From contig NZ_JACRAH010000008.1 of assembly GCF_016234775.1 (NCBI RefSeq), positions 55,352-119,351 of the forward strand: a stretch of DNA of 64,000 nucleotides, read 5' to 3'. Shown here in pieces: positions 38,068 through 46,837 of this stretch (position 1 is the first letter of the stretch; every line of letters begins with the position of its first letter). A program made the position numbers and the translations under genes. The DNA comes from Aquabacterium sp. (lineage in GTDB: Bacteria; Pseudomonadota; Gammaproteobacteria; Burkholderiales; Burkholderiaceae_C). The notes beneath the pieces are model-generated. The model saw only the letters and a program-made list of their open reading frames with translations, was not told the DNA's origin and did not search any database.

Positions 38068-39270
38068 ATGAGTTCCTCCTCTTCTTCCGACAACGCCTTG
38101 CCCTTCCTGCCCTTCGCCTTGCCTGAAATCGGCGAGGAAGAGATCGCAGAAGTGGTGGACACCCTGCGCTCCGGCTGGGTCACCACTGGCCCCAAGGCCC
38201 GCAAGTTCGAGCAAGCCTTCACGGCCTACCTCGTTGGGGATTCAGGTGATGACACCCTGCAGTCCATCGCCGTGAACTCGGCCACCGCGGGCCTGCACCT
38301 GGCGCTGGAAGCCCTGGGTATCGGCCCTGGTGACGAGGTTATCACCACCACGCACACCTTCACGGCCACCGCCGAAGTGGTGCGCTACCTGGGCGCCGAC
38401 GTCAAGCTGGTTGACATCGATCCGGCCACGCTCAACATCGATCCCGCAGCCATCGAGGCCATGATCACGCCGCGTACCAAGGCCATCATGCCGGTGCACT
38501 ACGCGGGCCTGTCGGTGGACATGGATGCCATCTTCGCCATCGCGAAGAAGCACAACTTGAAGATCGTGGAAGACGCGGCCCATGCGCTGCCCACCACCTA
38601 CAAGCAGCAACTGATCGGCACCCTGCAAAGTGATGCCGTGGTGTTCAGCTTCTACGCCAACAAGACCATGACCACGGGCGAAGGCGGCATGCTGGTCACC
38701 CGTGATCCCCAGCTTGCTGCGCGTGCCAAGGTCATGCGCCTGCACGGTATCAACCGCGATGCCTTTGACCGCTTCACGGCCAAGGTGCCCAGCTGGTATT
38801 ACGAGATCGTGGCCCCTGGCTTCAAGTACAACCTGACGGACATCGCGGCGGCTCTGGGCCTGCACCAGTTGCAGCGTGTCAGCGGTTTCCAGGTCCGCCG
38901 CGAACAGATCGCTTCCCGCTTTGATGAGGCCCTGGCTGATCTGCCCCTGATCCTGCCACCGCGCCCACGGCACGCTGGGGATTTGCACTCGTGGCACCTG
39001 TATGTGGTGCGCTTGAGCGATGAAGCCACCATCAACCGCGATCAACTGATCGACAGCCTGTTTGCCGACGGCATCGGCGTGAGCGTGCACTACATTCCGC
39101 TGCACCTGCACCCCTACTGGAAGGACCGCTACGACCTCAAGCCCGAGCAGTTCTCGCACAGCCAGAAGGCCTACGAACGCATGGTGACGCTGCCGCTGTA
39201 CACGAAGATGACGGACGACGATGTCGAGCGCGTGATCAAGGCTGTGCGCAAGGCTTTCGGCAAGGCCTGA
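38068..39270 (+). CDS. DegT/DnrJ/EryC1/StrS-type sugar aminotransferase
   Basis: 400 residues. A PLP-dependent enzyme that transfers an amino group to a nucleotide-linked keto-sugar. Family features are [29 protein letters not shown] at the start, [13 protein letters not shown], and the PLP lysine in [14 protein letters not shown] (near residue 199). With a short initiating sugar transferase downstream and an acetyltransferase upstream, it fits biosynthesis of an N-acetylated amino sugar of the bacillosamine type; that is inference, since no 4,6-dehydratase is in the window. Preceded by GAGAGAAAC. Confidence 0.9.
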   Translation: MSSSSSSDNALPFLPFALPEIGEEEIAEVVDTLRSGWVTTGPKARKFEQAFTAYLVGDSGDDTLQSIAVNSATAGLHLALEALGIGPGDEVITTTHTFTATAEVVRYLGADVKLVDIDPATLNIDPAAIEAMITPRTKAIMPVHYAGLSVDMDAIFAIAKKHNLKIVEDAAHALPTTYKQQLIGTLQSDAVVFSFYANKTMTTGEGGMLVTRDPQLAARAKVMRLHGINRDAFDRFTAKVPSWYYEIVAPGFKYNLTDIAAALGLHQLQRVSGFQVRREQIASRFDEALADLPLILPPRPRHAGDLHSWHLYVVRLSDEATINRDQLIDSLFADGIGVSVHYIPLHLHPYWKDRYDLKPEQFSHSQKAYERMVTLPLYTKMTDDDVERVIKAVRKAFGKA

Positions 39271-39299
39271 CAAACAAGGCAAGCGAATTGACACGGCAG

Positions 39300-39896
39300 A
39301 TGAGCAAGCGACTGTTCGACTGGATCCTGTCCACACTGGGCCTGCTGATGCTGGCGCCGGTGCTGCTGCTCATCGCGTTGGCGGTCAAGCTGGATTCGCC
39401 CGGGCCGGTGTTCTTCAGGCAGGAGCGCGTGGGGCGCTACGGCAAACCGTTTCGCATCCACAAGTTCCGCACCATGCGGCATGAACCTGCTGGACAGGGC
39501 CTGCAGATCACGGTGGGGGCAGACAGCCGCATCACCCGTGTCGGCGGCTTCCTGCGCAGCACCAAGCTCGACGAACTGGCGCAGCTGATTGACGTGTGGG
39601 AGGGCGCCATGAGCCTGGTTGGCCCGCGCCCTGAAGTGCCGCGCTATGTGGCGCACTATCCGACCGACCTGCGCGAGAAGATCCTCTCCGTGCGACCAGG
39701 CATCACCGATATCGCCTCCATCGAATACCGTGACGAAAGCCATGTGCTGGAGCGTGCGGCGGACCCCGAATACGCCTATATTCACGAGGTGATGCCCCAC
39801 AAGCTGGCCCTCGCGGCGAGCTATGTGGATCAAGCCTCGGTGTGGACCGATATCAAGCTGATCGTGCGCACCATCCTGGCGATCTTGAGCAAGTGA
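39300..39896 (+). CDS. Undecaprenyl-phosphate sugar phosphotransferase (short PglC-like form)
   Basis: 198 residues. One N-terminal membrane helix ([25 protein letters not shown]) is followed by the catalytic core with [22 protein letters not shown] and [14 protein letters not shown]. This minimal form moves a sugar-1-phosphate onto undecaprenyl phosphate to start a glycan. An in-frame TTG at 39288 is possible, but the ATG at 39300 gives the usual N-terminus. It closes the glycan cluster. Confidence 0.9.
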   Translation: MSKRLFDWILSTLGLLMLAPVLLLIALAVKLDSPGPVFFRQERVGRYGKPFRIHKFRTMRHEPAGQGLQITVGADSRITRVGGFLRSTKLDELAQLIDVWEGAMSLVGPRPEVPRYVAHYPTDLREKILSVRPGITDIASIEYRDESHVLERAADPEYAYIHEVMPHKLALAASYVDQASVWTDIKLIVRTILAILSK

Positions 39897-39900
39897 CACG

Positions 39901-42504
39901 ATGACCCATCCGGACGGCGCCTACCTGCCCTCCATCAAGGAACGAAGCCCCAGCGTTGACGCCGAGCGCCTGCGCAATTCGGTGGCGGACTGGTCTGCGG
40001 CGCTGGCTGCCGTCAGCGATCTGCCGTCTGCCGTCCGTCAGGACGTGGTGGATGCGCTGGAGCTGGCGCAGCGCTTCAACGCCGAAGTGGTGCGGCCCTG
40101 GGCCCTGCAGATCGATCGCCAGGCCATGGACGATCCGGCCTACATCCCACGTGAGCTGATCCGCCAGGCCGGCGAGTGGGGCTTGTTCACACTGTGGCTG
40201 CCCGTGCTGTTTGGCGGCAAGGGCTGGAATTACCTGTCGCTCTACGCCTTCCTGGAGGAGGTCGCCTCGGCCTGTGCGGGTGTGTCCGCCGTGATCGGCG
40301 TGCACTACATGGGCCAGGGCGCCTTGATGGCATCCTGGAACCTCAGGCTGGCCGCGAAGATTTCTGCCGAGGTGTGCGCCGGTGAGCGTCGCGGCGAGCC
40401 TTGTCTCATGAGCCTGGCGCTCAATGAGCCCCTGGCCGGCACCGACACCACCGACACCCAGTTGCTCGCTCAGGCGAATCTCGTCACGCAAGCTGTGGCG
40501 CAGCCTGATGGCAGCTACATCCTGCGCGGCCGCAAGAACTACATCTCCAACGGCCATGTGTCGACCTGGCACATGGTGGTGGCCTACGAGGATCTGACCC
40601 AGGCGGCAGACACCATGGTCGTGCTGGCGGTGCGCACCGATATGCCTGGTGTGCGTGTGGGCGAGATGATGGACAAGATGGGGCAGCGGGCCTGTGTGGC
40701 CTCCGAACTCATCTTTGAAGACGTTCATGTGCCTGCTGATTGCGTGGCCATTGATCGTCAGCGCGCCAAGGGCCTCAAGCGGCCGTACCGTGAGGTGGCC
40801 CAGACTCTGCTGGATTACATCTCGGCCTGTACCCGTTCCGGCGTCGGCGCGTTTGCGGCTGGCGTGGCCCGTGGGTCTTATGAAGCTGCGCGCGATTACG
40901 CCGCGCGCAAGGTGCTGCCGGGTGGCCGTTTGATCGAGCAGCAGTGGGCTCAGACCACGCTGGCCGAGATGAACAAGAACGCCATCCTGGCGCGTCAGGC
41001 CTACCTGGAGTCGGCACTGGCCAATGGTCTGGGTGGCCTGTTCCGCATGATGTTTTTCAGGCCTTTGTACTGGGCGGATCAATTGGCGCCGGCCAGCGTC
41101 TGGCGCTTTGCGGCGCGCCGTGTCCTGCAGTCGCCTGATGCCACGCAGTGGTTCCAGAAGCGCTTTCTGGACGCGCAACCCAAGGAGTGGCAGAACCTGA
41201 TCTCTGGCCTGGCCTCGCTGGCCAAGTTTGCCAGTGCCGATCTGGCCATGAGCAATGCAGGGCTGGCACTGGAGTTGACAGGGGCTGATGGCCTGCGTCA
41301 CGAGATCGGCATAGAGAAGCGCTTGCGTGATGCCAAGCTGCTGCAGATCCACGAAGGCACCGATCAGATCAATCGTGTCAACCTGTTCAAGTGCCGCTTG
41401 CGGCCCGATCAAGGTGTGCGCGTCTTTATGCGCGAGGACGAAGCCCTTGCCTTGCCGGATCCGGCCATGAACTGGTTGTCGGCGCCTCAGAGCGATTGGT
41501 GGCGTGTGGCAGATCAGTTTGCGCGGGAACAATTGCCCGGCTTGTCGTTCCAATCGGCTCTGGATCACATGCACGGCCTGGGCTGGGCGAATGTCTGCGG
41601 CGAGTCGAGCGTTGGCACGCAAGCCTCTTCGCTGGATGCTTTGTATCAGGTGCTGGAAGCCTTGTCGGCCGTGGATGCCAGCATGGCGGCTGCCGTGTAT
41701 GGCAGTGCTGCAGCGCATCTGGCCTTGCGCCACAGTGATGGTGGCGCCGATCAGCTTCAGTTGAGGCGTGAATTGGCTGGCGAATGGCTGGCGTGGCCCG
41801 CTTTCCATGGTCTGCATGATCAACTCTGGCCGGCTGTGGATGCGCAAGGCTATCTGCGTGGTCAGGTCGACATGCTGATGCTGGGTGGGTATGCGCGCTG
41901 GGCCGTGCTGCCTGTTCAGGGGCGTGATCAACTCATGCATCTTGCTGTGGTGGACCTGACGCATCCGGCCGTCATCCGCGGTGAGCGCCTGCTGACCCTG
42001 GGCTTGTCCAGCTGCAGCATCAACGACGTTGAGCTGGGTGGTGTGCCGTGTGAAATCATCAAGGGGGCGCTCACGCCTGCTCTGTTCCGTCGGCTGTCCG
42101 GTCTGTTGGCGCCAGCCGCGATGGCCATGTTGTGCGGCGTCTCACGGGCGAGTCTGCAGCAAGCGCTTGCCCATGCCTCATCGAGACAGCAAGGTGGCGG
42201 CAACTTGCTTGGATGGGGGGAAGTGCGACGACTCCTGTCTGCCATGCAGGAGCGCCTGAGCGTGATGCAGGGGGCGTTGCAGGCAGCGATGTCAGGCGCC
42301 TTGCCCGCAGACGCGGCGCAGTTCGCCGCCTTGCAAGTCGGTGCACAGGCGTGTGAGTTGACGGTTCAGGGTGTTCAGCTGATGGGGGGCGACGGGTACC
42401 GCTCCGGCTCAGCCCAAGGGCAACGCATGAAGGATGCGCGGCAACTGCAATGCCTGCAGGGTGGCCTGGCCTTGCGCCGTCAGCACTTGCTGAGCCGAGA
42501 CTGA
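39901..42504 (+). CDS. Tandem acyl-CoA dehydrogenase-like fusion protein
   Basis: 867 residues, far longer than the ~380-600 of ordinary acyl-CoA dehydrogenases. The first half (to about residue 500) is a complete module: GWNYLSLYAFLEEVASACAGVSAV, the FAD-region CLMSLALNEPLAGTD, and IHEGTDQINRVNLFK with the likely catalytic Glu (about 485). The second half (about 515-867) repeats the fold more weakly, ending in LMGGDGYRSGSAQGQRMKDARQLQCLQGG, where the catalytic Glu position is lost. It begins four bases after the glycan cluster, but lipid oxidation or desaturation is a more likely role than glycan synthesis. Confidence 0.82.
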   Translation: MTHPDGAYLPSIKERSPSVDAERLRNSVADWSAALAAVSDLPSAVRQDVVDALELAQRFNAEVVRPWALQIDRQAMDDPAYIPRELIRQAGEWGLFTLWLPVLFGGKGWNYLSLYAFLEEVASACAGVSAVIGVHYMGQGALMASWNLRLAAKISAEVCAGERRGEPCLMSLALNEPLAGTDTTDTQLLAQANLVTQAVAQPDGSYILRGRKNYISNGHVSTWHMVVAYEDLTQAADTMVVLAVRTDMPGVRVGEMMDKMGQRACVASELIFEDVHVPADCVAIDRQRAKGLKRPYREVAQTLLDYISACTRSGVGAFAAGVARGSYEAARDYAARKVLPGGRLIEQQWAQTTLAEMNKNAILARQAYLESALANGLGGLFRMMFFRPLYWADQLAPASVWRFAARRVLQSPDATQWFQKRFLDAQPKEWQNLISGLASLAKFASADLAMSNAGLALELTGADGLRHEIGIEKRLRDAKLLQIHEGTDQINRVNLFKCRLRPDQGVRVFMREDEALALPDPAMNWLSAPQSDWWRVADQFAREQLPGLSFQSALDHMHGLGWANVCGESSVGTQASSLDALYQVLEALSAVDASMAAAVYGSAAAHLALRHSDGGADQLQLRRELAGEWLAWPAFHGLHDQLWPAVDAQGYLRGQVDMLMLGGYARWAVLPVQGRDQLMHLAVVDLTHPAVIRGERLLTLGLSSCSINDVELGGVPCEIIKGALTPALFRRLSGLLAPAAMAMLCGVSRASLQQALAHASSRQQGGGNLLGWGEVRRLLSAMQERLSVMQGALQAAMSGALPADAAQFAALQVGAQACELTVQGVQLMGGDGYRSGSAQGQRMKDARQLQCLQGGLALRRQHLLSRD

Positions 42505-42601
42505 TGTTTGAGTTGCGCGTAGCGCACGCGCAACCCACTTGGGCGTTCCTGTCCGCGTCGTGAGCGAGCCCCGACCTGCCCGTTGAGCAGGGCCGGCCAC
42601 A

Positions 42602-43072
42602 TTAACTGTCACCGATACCGCACAGCTTGAGCAGTAACCTGTGCAGTTCAGCCTGTTCTGGGGCGTTCAGGCCCTGCACCACTTCCTCGTCCTGCTTTTG
42701 AACAGCGGCGGTGATCTTGATCAGGTCCGCCTTGCCTTTGTCGGTCAGGGCCAGACTGAAGGCACGGCGGTCTTCGGTCGAAGGCAGGCGCTGCATGTAG
42801 CCCAACTCTTCCAGTGCATCCACCAGGATGACAGCGCCGGATCGGGCAATGCCCATGATCTTGGCCAACTGGGTGAGCTTCAAGCCCGGGTTGAGCGACA
42901 CGATGACCATGGCAGAAAACCGGGGCGGCGTGATGCCCCAGGGTTCCAGCGCCAGGATGAACTTTTCGTACATCTTGATCTGCACGCGCCGCACGGCGTA
43001 GCCCATCAAGTTGTCCAGCACACCGTATTGAATGCCCGGTACGTGGGCTACAAAAAGTTCCGAATCGCTCAT
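42602..43072 (-). CDS. MarR-family transcriptional regulator
   Basis: 156 residues with the winged helix-turn-helix of MarR regulators (GLKLTQLAKIMGIARSGAVILVDALEELGYMQR, then PSTEDRRAFSLALTDKG for the wing). MarR proteins usually bind as dimers near their own promoter and release DNA on binding small aromatic or CoA-type ligands. It is convergent with the acyl-CoA dehydrogenase fusion, which could be a target, but this is not shown by sequence. Confidence 0.9.
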   Translation of the reverse strand: MSDSELFVAHVPGIQYGVLDNLMGYAVRRVQIKMYEKFILALEPWGITPPRFSAMVIVSLNPGLKLTQLAKIMGIARSGAVILVDALEELGYMQRLPSTEDRRAFSLALTDKGKADLIKITAAVQKQDEEVVQGLNAPEQAELHRLLLKLCGIGDS

Positions 43073-43186
43073 TGTTGTTGGTGTATCTGGATCACGCGTG
43101 TGTCCGAATTGTAGATAGCCTGTGACCTGTTTTCGGCGACCAAGGTCACATCGACACGCCGAATGTAAAGGCGATTGTGTGCTGCA

Positions 43187-44572
43187 TCAGCACGCCACGA
43201 TGTTCACAGCCAGCCCTCCGCGTGCAGTTTCCTTGTATTTGTCTTTCATGTCGGCGCCAGTCTCGCGCATGGTCTGGATGACCTTGTCGAGGCTGACGCG
43301 GTGTGAGCCGTCACCGTGCAGTGCCAGGCGCGCGGCATTGATGGCCTTCACGGCGGCAATCGCATTGCGCTCGATGCAGGGGATCTGCACCAGGCCACCG
43401 ACCGGGTCGCAGGTCAGGCCCAGGTGGTGTTCCATGCCGATTTCCGCCGCGTTTTCGATCTGAGCCGCCGAGCCGCCAAGTACGGCACACAGGCCCGCGG
43501 CGGCCATGGAGCAGGCCACGCCCACCTCGCCCTGGCAGCCCACTTCGGCGCCCGAGATGGAAGCGTTTTCCTTGTAGAGCAGGCCGATGGCGCCAGCAGT
43601 CAGCAGAAAGTCCATCACGCCTTGCGCGCTGGCGCCCGGCACGAAGCGCCAGTAGTAGTGCAGCACCGCCGGCACGATGCCCGCTGCGCCGTTGGTGGGG
43701 GCGGTTACCACGCGGCCACCTGCTGCGTTTTCTTCGTTGACAGCCAGGGCGAACAGGTTGACCCAGTCCATCACGTGCAAGGGGTCCAGCGCGGCTCCGG
43801 CAGACTGGAGGCGGGCATGCAGGCCGGGTGCACGGCGTGTCACCTGAAAACCGCCCGGCAGCACGCCCCCAAGCTCGCAGCCGCGTTGGACGCAGGACTG
43901 CATGGCGTGCCAGATGCGCATCAGCCCGGCAGTGATCTGCTCATCGTCACGCCAGTGGCGTTCGTTGCGGCGCATGAGTTCGGCCACGCTGATGCCGTGC
44001 TGCGCGGTGAGCGCCAGGATGTCGGCGCCACTGTGGAAAGGCAAGGGCAGCACGTCGATGTCCGGCGCGATCCGGGCCTGCCTGCCTGCGTCGTCCGCAG
44101 CCTCCTGGCTGAGCACGAAGCCGCCGCCCACCGAGTAATACACGGCTTGCTGCAGCGTCTGGCCTTGGGCGTCCAGTGCCGTGAAGCGCAGGCCGTTGGG
44201 GTGAAAGGGCAGGGATTGATTCGGGATGAAGCGCAGGTCTTGTGCCTCATGGAAGGGCAGGCGGTGCGCTCCCAGCAAGGTCAGTTCATGTTGATGGCGC
44301 ACCGCGTCGATCAGCGAGGTCACGTCATCAATGGGCACGGTGTCAGGATCATGGCCCATCAGCCCCAGCAGCACGGCCTTGTCGCTGCCATGCCCATACC
44401 CGGTGGCGCCCAGCGAGCCGTAGAGATCGATGCAGACCCTGCGTGTGGCATCCAGCTGAGCGTGAGCCTGCAGGCGCTGGGCAAAGAGTTTGGCAGCCCG
44501 CATCGGGCCCACCGTGTGCGAGCTCGATGGGCCGATGCCCACCTTGAACAGGTCAAATACCGAGACAGCCAT
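43187..44572 (-). CDS. sdaA: L-serine ammonia-lyase
   Basis: 461 residues, the single-chain form. It deaminates L-serine to pyruvate using a [4Fe-4S] cluster. Features are the start region [24 protein letters not shown], the Cys-containing cluster region [22 protein letters not shown], and [22 protein letters not shown] chose the ATG at 44572 because [10 protein letters not shown] is the typical N-terminus; the frame extends eight residues upstream. Single gene, no operon partner visible. Confidence 0.94.
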   Translation of the reverse strand: MAVSVFDLFKVGIGPSSSHTVGPMRAAKLFAQRLQAHAQLDATRRVCIDLYGSLGATGYGHGSDKAVLLGLMGHDPDTVPIDDVTSLIDAVRHQHELTLLGAHRLPFHEAQDLRFIPNQSLPFHPNGLRFTALDAQGQTLQQAVYYSVGGGFVLSQEAADDAGRQARIAPDIDVLPLPFHSGADILALTAQHGISVAELMRRNERHWRDDEQITAGLMRIWHAMQSCVQRGCELGGVLPGGFQVTRRAPGLHARLQSAGAALDPLHVMDWVNLFALAVNEENAAGGRVVTAPTNGAAGIVPAVLHYYWRFVPGASAQGVMDFLLTAGAIGLLYKENASISGAEVGCQGEVGVACSMAAAGLCAVLGGSAAQIENAAEIGMEHHLGLTCDPVGGLVQIPCIERNAIAAVKAINAARLALHGDGSHRVSLDKVIQTMRETGADMKDKYKETARGGLAVNIVAC

Positions 44573-44719
44573 GGGGTCCCCGTCCGTGTGCTTCATCTTC
44601 GCGCCGTTGAGGCTCGCGCAGCAAGACGGGGTTCGCCCTAGATGCAGGCATCAGGGCGTTGAGGAATGCACAGCCGGCCTCTCTGTCGCCGGCTGTGTCT
44701 CAACGAGTGTGGACGGCTG

Positions 44720-45601
44720 TCAGTGCGCAGCCTGGAAGAGTGCGGCACCGGCACGCATCGGGTCACCCGTCGATTCAAAGGTCTGCACCCACACAGGGTA
44801 GCTGTGGATGACCTTGTGCTGCCACGGATGGAAGCCGGGCTTGTAGTACGCCATCAGCTTGAGCGTGTTGCGGGCAAACAGGCCGCCGGGGCCATACAGC
44901 CACCACGCACCCTTGACGCACATCACCATGCGCTGGCCAAACGAGAAGCCATCGCCTTTAAGCAGCAGGTTGGTCAGGCGCATGCTGTCGACCACGACCT
45001 TGTACAGCGCGTGGGTCATGGCGGCGCAGCGCTTGAAGTAGCCCACCTTGGCCACTTGCTGCATGACGTCGAAGGCGACGGCCTTGTGCTCCATCTCTTC
45101 GATGGCGTGCCAGGCCCACATGGCGCGCACGTTCTCGTCAGCGGGGGCCATCACGTCCTTGGTCTCGAACAGCATCTGGGCCATCATGGCCGTGAAGTGC
45201 TCGAAGGCGGCGGTCAGGGCCAGGTTGTATTCAGCCGAGTAGACGCGGTTGTACTTGTCGAACAGGGCCTTGGCGTCCACCAGGATCTTGTCCACGTCCA
45301 CACCCTGCTTGCGCAGCAGGTCGTTGTAGTGCGTGTGCGCGATGCCGTGCTGGCCTTCCTGGCGGATGAAGTTCTTCACGTCCTCGGCCATCTTCGGATC
45401 GTTGATCTGCTTGCGGAAGGCGCGCACGCTGGTGATGAAGTAGCGCTCGCCATCGGGGAAGGCCGCCTGCATGCCGTCAAACAGGCGGGTCTGGAAGGCC
45501 TTGCCGCCAAACCACCAGCGCGGGGTCTTTTCGTCCAGCTTGAAGTCGAGCTTTTCGCGGGGAACGATGTCACCAGGGGCGTTGTTCTTGAAGTCGCTCA
45601 T
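44720..45601 (-). CDS. Predicted metal-dependent hydrolase (PF10118 type)
   Basis: 293 residues. The pattern of His and Glu residues ([37 protein letters not shown]) is that of the COG3687/PF10118 family of predicted metal-dependent hydrolases, which resemble helical di-iron proteins. No experimental role is known to me. It is divergent from the SDR gene, with 207 bases of shared upstream sequence, so shared control is possible. Confidence 0.82.
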   Translation of the reverse strand: MSDFKNNAPGDIVPREKLDFKLDEKTPRWWFGGKAFQTRLFDGMQAAFPDGERYFITSVRAFRKQINDPKMAEDVKNFIRQEGQHGIAHTHYNDLLRKQGVDVDKILVDAKALFDKYNRVYSAEYNLALTAAFEHFTAMMAQMLFETKDVMAPADENVRAMWAWHAIEEMEHKAVAFDVMQQVAKVGYFKRCAAMTHALYKVVVDSMRLTNLLLKGDGFSFGQRMVMCVKGAWWLYGPGGLFARNTLKLMAYYKPGFHPWQHKVIHSYPVWVQTFESTGDPMRAGAALFQAAH

Positions 45602-45808
45602 GTGGGGATGTCTCGTCGGTAACTGTTTGATACGAGTTTACGGGCTGGTGTGCCGATTGACGTATACGTCAACACGACAGCAAGGCATTCGCGGCGACAC
45701 GACAGGAAGCGATCGCGAAATCCTCACGCCTTGCGTTTCAGGGTTTTCACGGAGATTTCAGATCCCGCATGATGTCGGCTGTGTTGTTCAACCCAAGCTG
45801 AGATAAAC

Positions 45809-46741
45809 ATGAGTGCAGACATTCGATTCGACGGGCGCGTGGCCATCGTGACGGGCGCAGGCGGTGGCCTGGGGCGTAGCCATGCCCTGCAACTGGCCGC
45901 CCGTGGCGCCAAGGTGTTGGTCAATGATCTGGGTGCGGCGCGGGATGGCTCGGTCCCGGGCGTGGCAGGTGAATCGGCGGCCGACAAGGTGGTGGCCGAG
46001 ATCCGTGCGGCTGGTGGCGAGGCCCTGGCCAATACCGGTTCGGTGACGGACCCCGCAGCCGTGCAGGCCATGGTCGATCAGGCCATGGCCGCCTGGGGTA
46101 GGGTGGACATCCTGGTCAACAACGCCGGCATCCTGCGCGACAAGAGTTTTTCGAAGATGACGCTCGATGACTTCCGCTTGCTGGTGGATGTGCACCTGAT
46201 GGGTGCTGTTTACGGCACGAAGGCCGTGTGGGAGATCATGAAGGCGCAGGGCTACGGCCGCATCATCTTCACCACCTCGTCGTCCGGCCTGTTCGGCAAC
46301 TTCGGTCAGGCCAATTACGGCGCGGCCAAGATGGCCTTGGTCGGCCTGATGCAGACCCTGGCGCTGGAAGGCGAGAAGTACAACGTGCGCGCCAATTGCC
46401 TGGCGCCCACCGCGGCCACCCGCATGACGGAGGACATCATGCCGCCCGAAGTGCTCAAGCTGCTGACGCCTGAGAGCGTCACGCCGGGGCTGCTGTTCCT
46501 GGCCAGCGAGCAGGCACCCACACGGGCCATCTTGTGTGCCGGTGCAGGGGTGTTTGCCGCCTCGCACGTGACCTTGACCGATGGCGTGCTGATCGGAGCA
46601 GGCGCCGATGCGCCAGAGCAAGTGGCGGCACACTTTGCGCAGATCAATTCGCAACACCAGGAGGCCGTGCCGGGCAGTGGCATGGCGCAGTCCCATCAGG
46701 AGATCGCCAAGGTCATGGCGAAGGTGGCATCAGGCGGCTGA
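45809..46741 (+). CDS. Short-chain dehydrogenase/reductase of the multifunctional-enzyme 2 type
   Basis: 310 residues. The NAD-binding glycine motif is VAIVTGAGGGLGRSHALQLAARG, followed by VLVNDLG, VNNAGILRDKSFSKM, and the catalytic Ser/Tyr/Lys in TSSSGLFGNFGQANYGAAK. The VNDLGAARDGS segment and length match the 3-hydroxyacyl-CoA dehydrogenase domain of peroxisomal MFE-2-like proteins. It probably acts on a hydroxyacyl-CoA or steroid-like alcohol. Confidence 0.88.
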   Translation: MSADIRFDGRVAIVTGAGGGLGRSHALQLAARGAKVLVNDLGAARDGSVPGVAGESAADKVVAEIRAAGGEALANTGSVTDPAAVQAMVDQAMAAWGRVDILVNNAGILRDKSFSKMTLDDFRLLVDVHLMGAVYGTKAVWEIMKAQGYGRIIFTTSSSGLFGNFGQANYGAAKMALVGLMQTLALEGEKYNVRANCLAPTAATRMTEDIMPPEVLKLLTPESVTPGLLFLASEQAPTRAILCAGAGVFAASHVTLTDGVLIGAGADAPEQVAAHFAQINSQHQEAVPGSGMAQSHQEIAKVMAKVASGG

Positions 46742-46837
46742 AGCCCCGCTTTATCCAGCCTTCTGCAGGAGGCGCAATCCAGACAATGACACGGACCCTT
46801 GCCAAGGGTGCGTCCATTTCTCTGTCGAGGTTGTGCC

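Noticed and set aside
39853..41964. A 703-codon minus-strand frame
   Set aside because: It is the antisense of the acyl-CoA dehydrogenase fusion; rich in Gln, His and Arg as typical of shadow frames.
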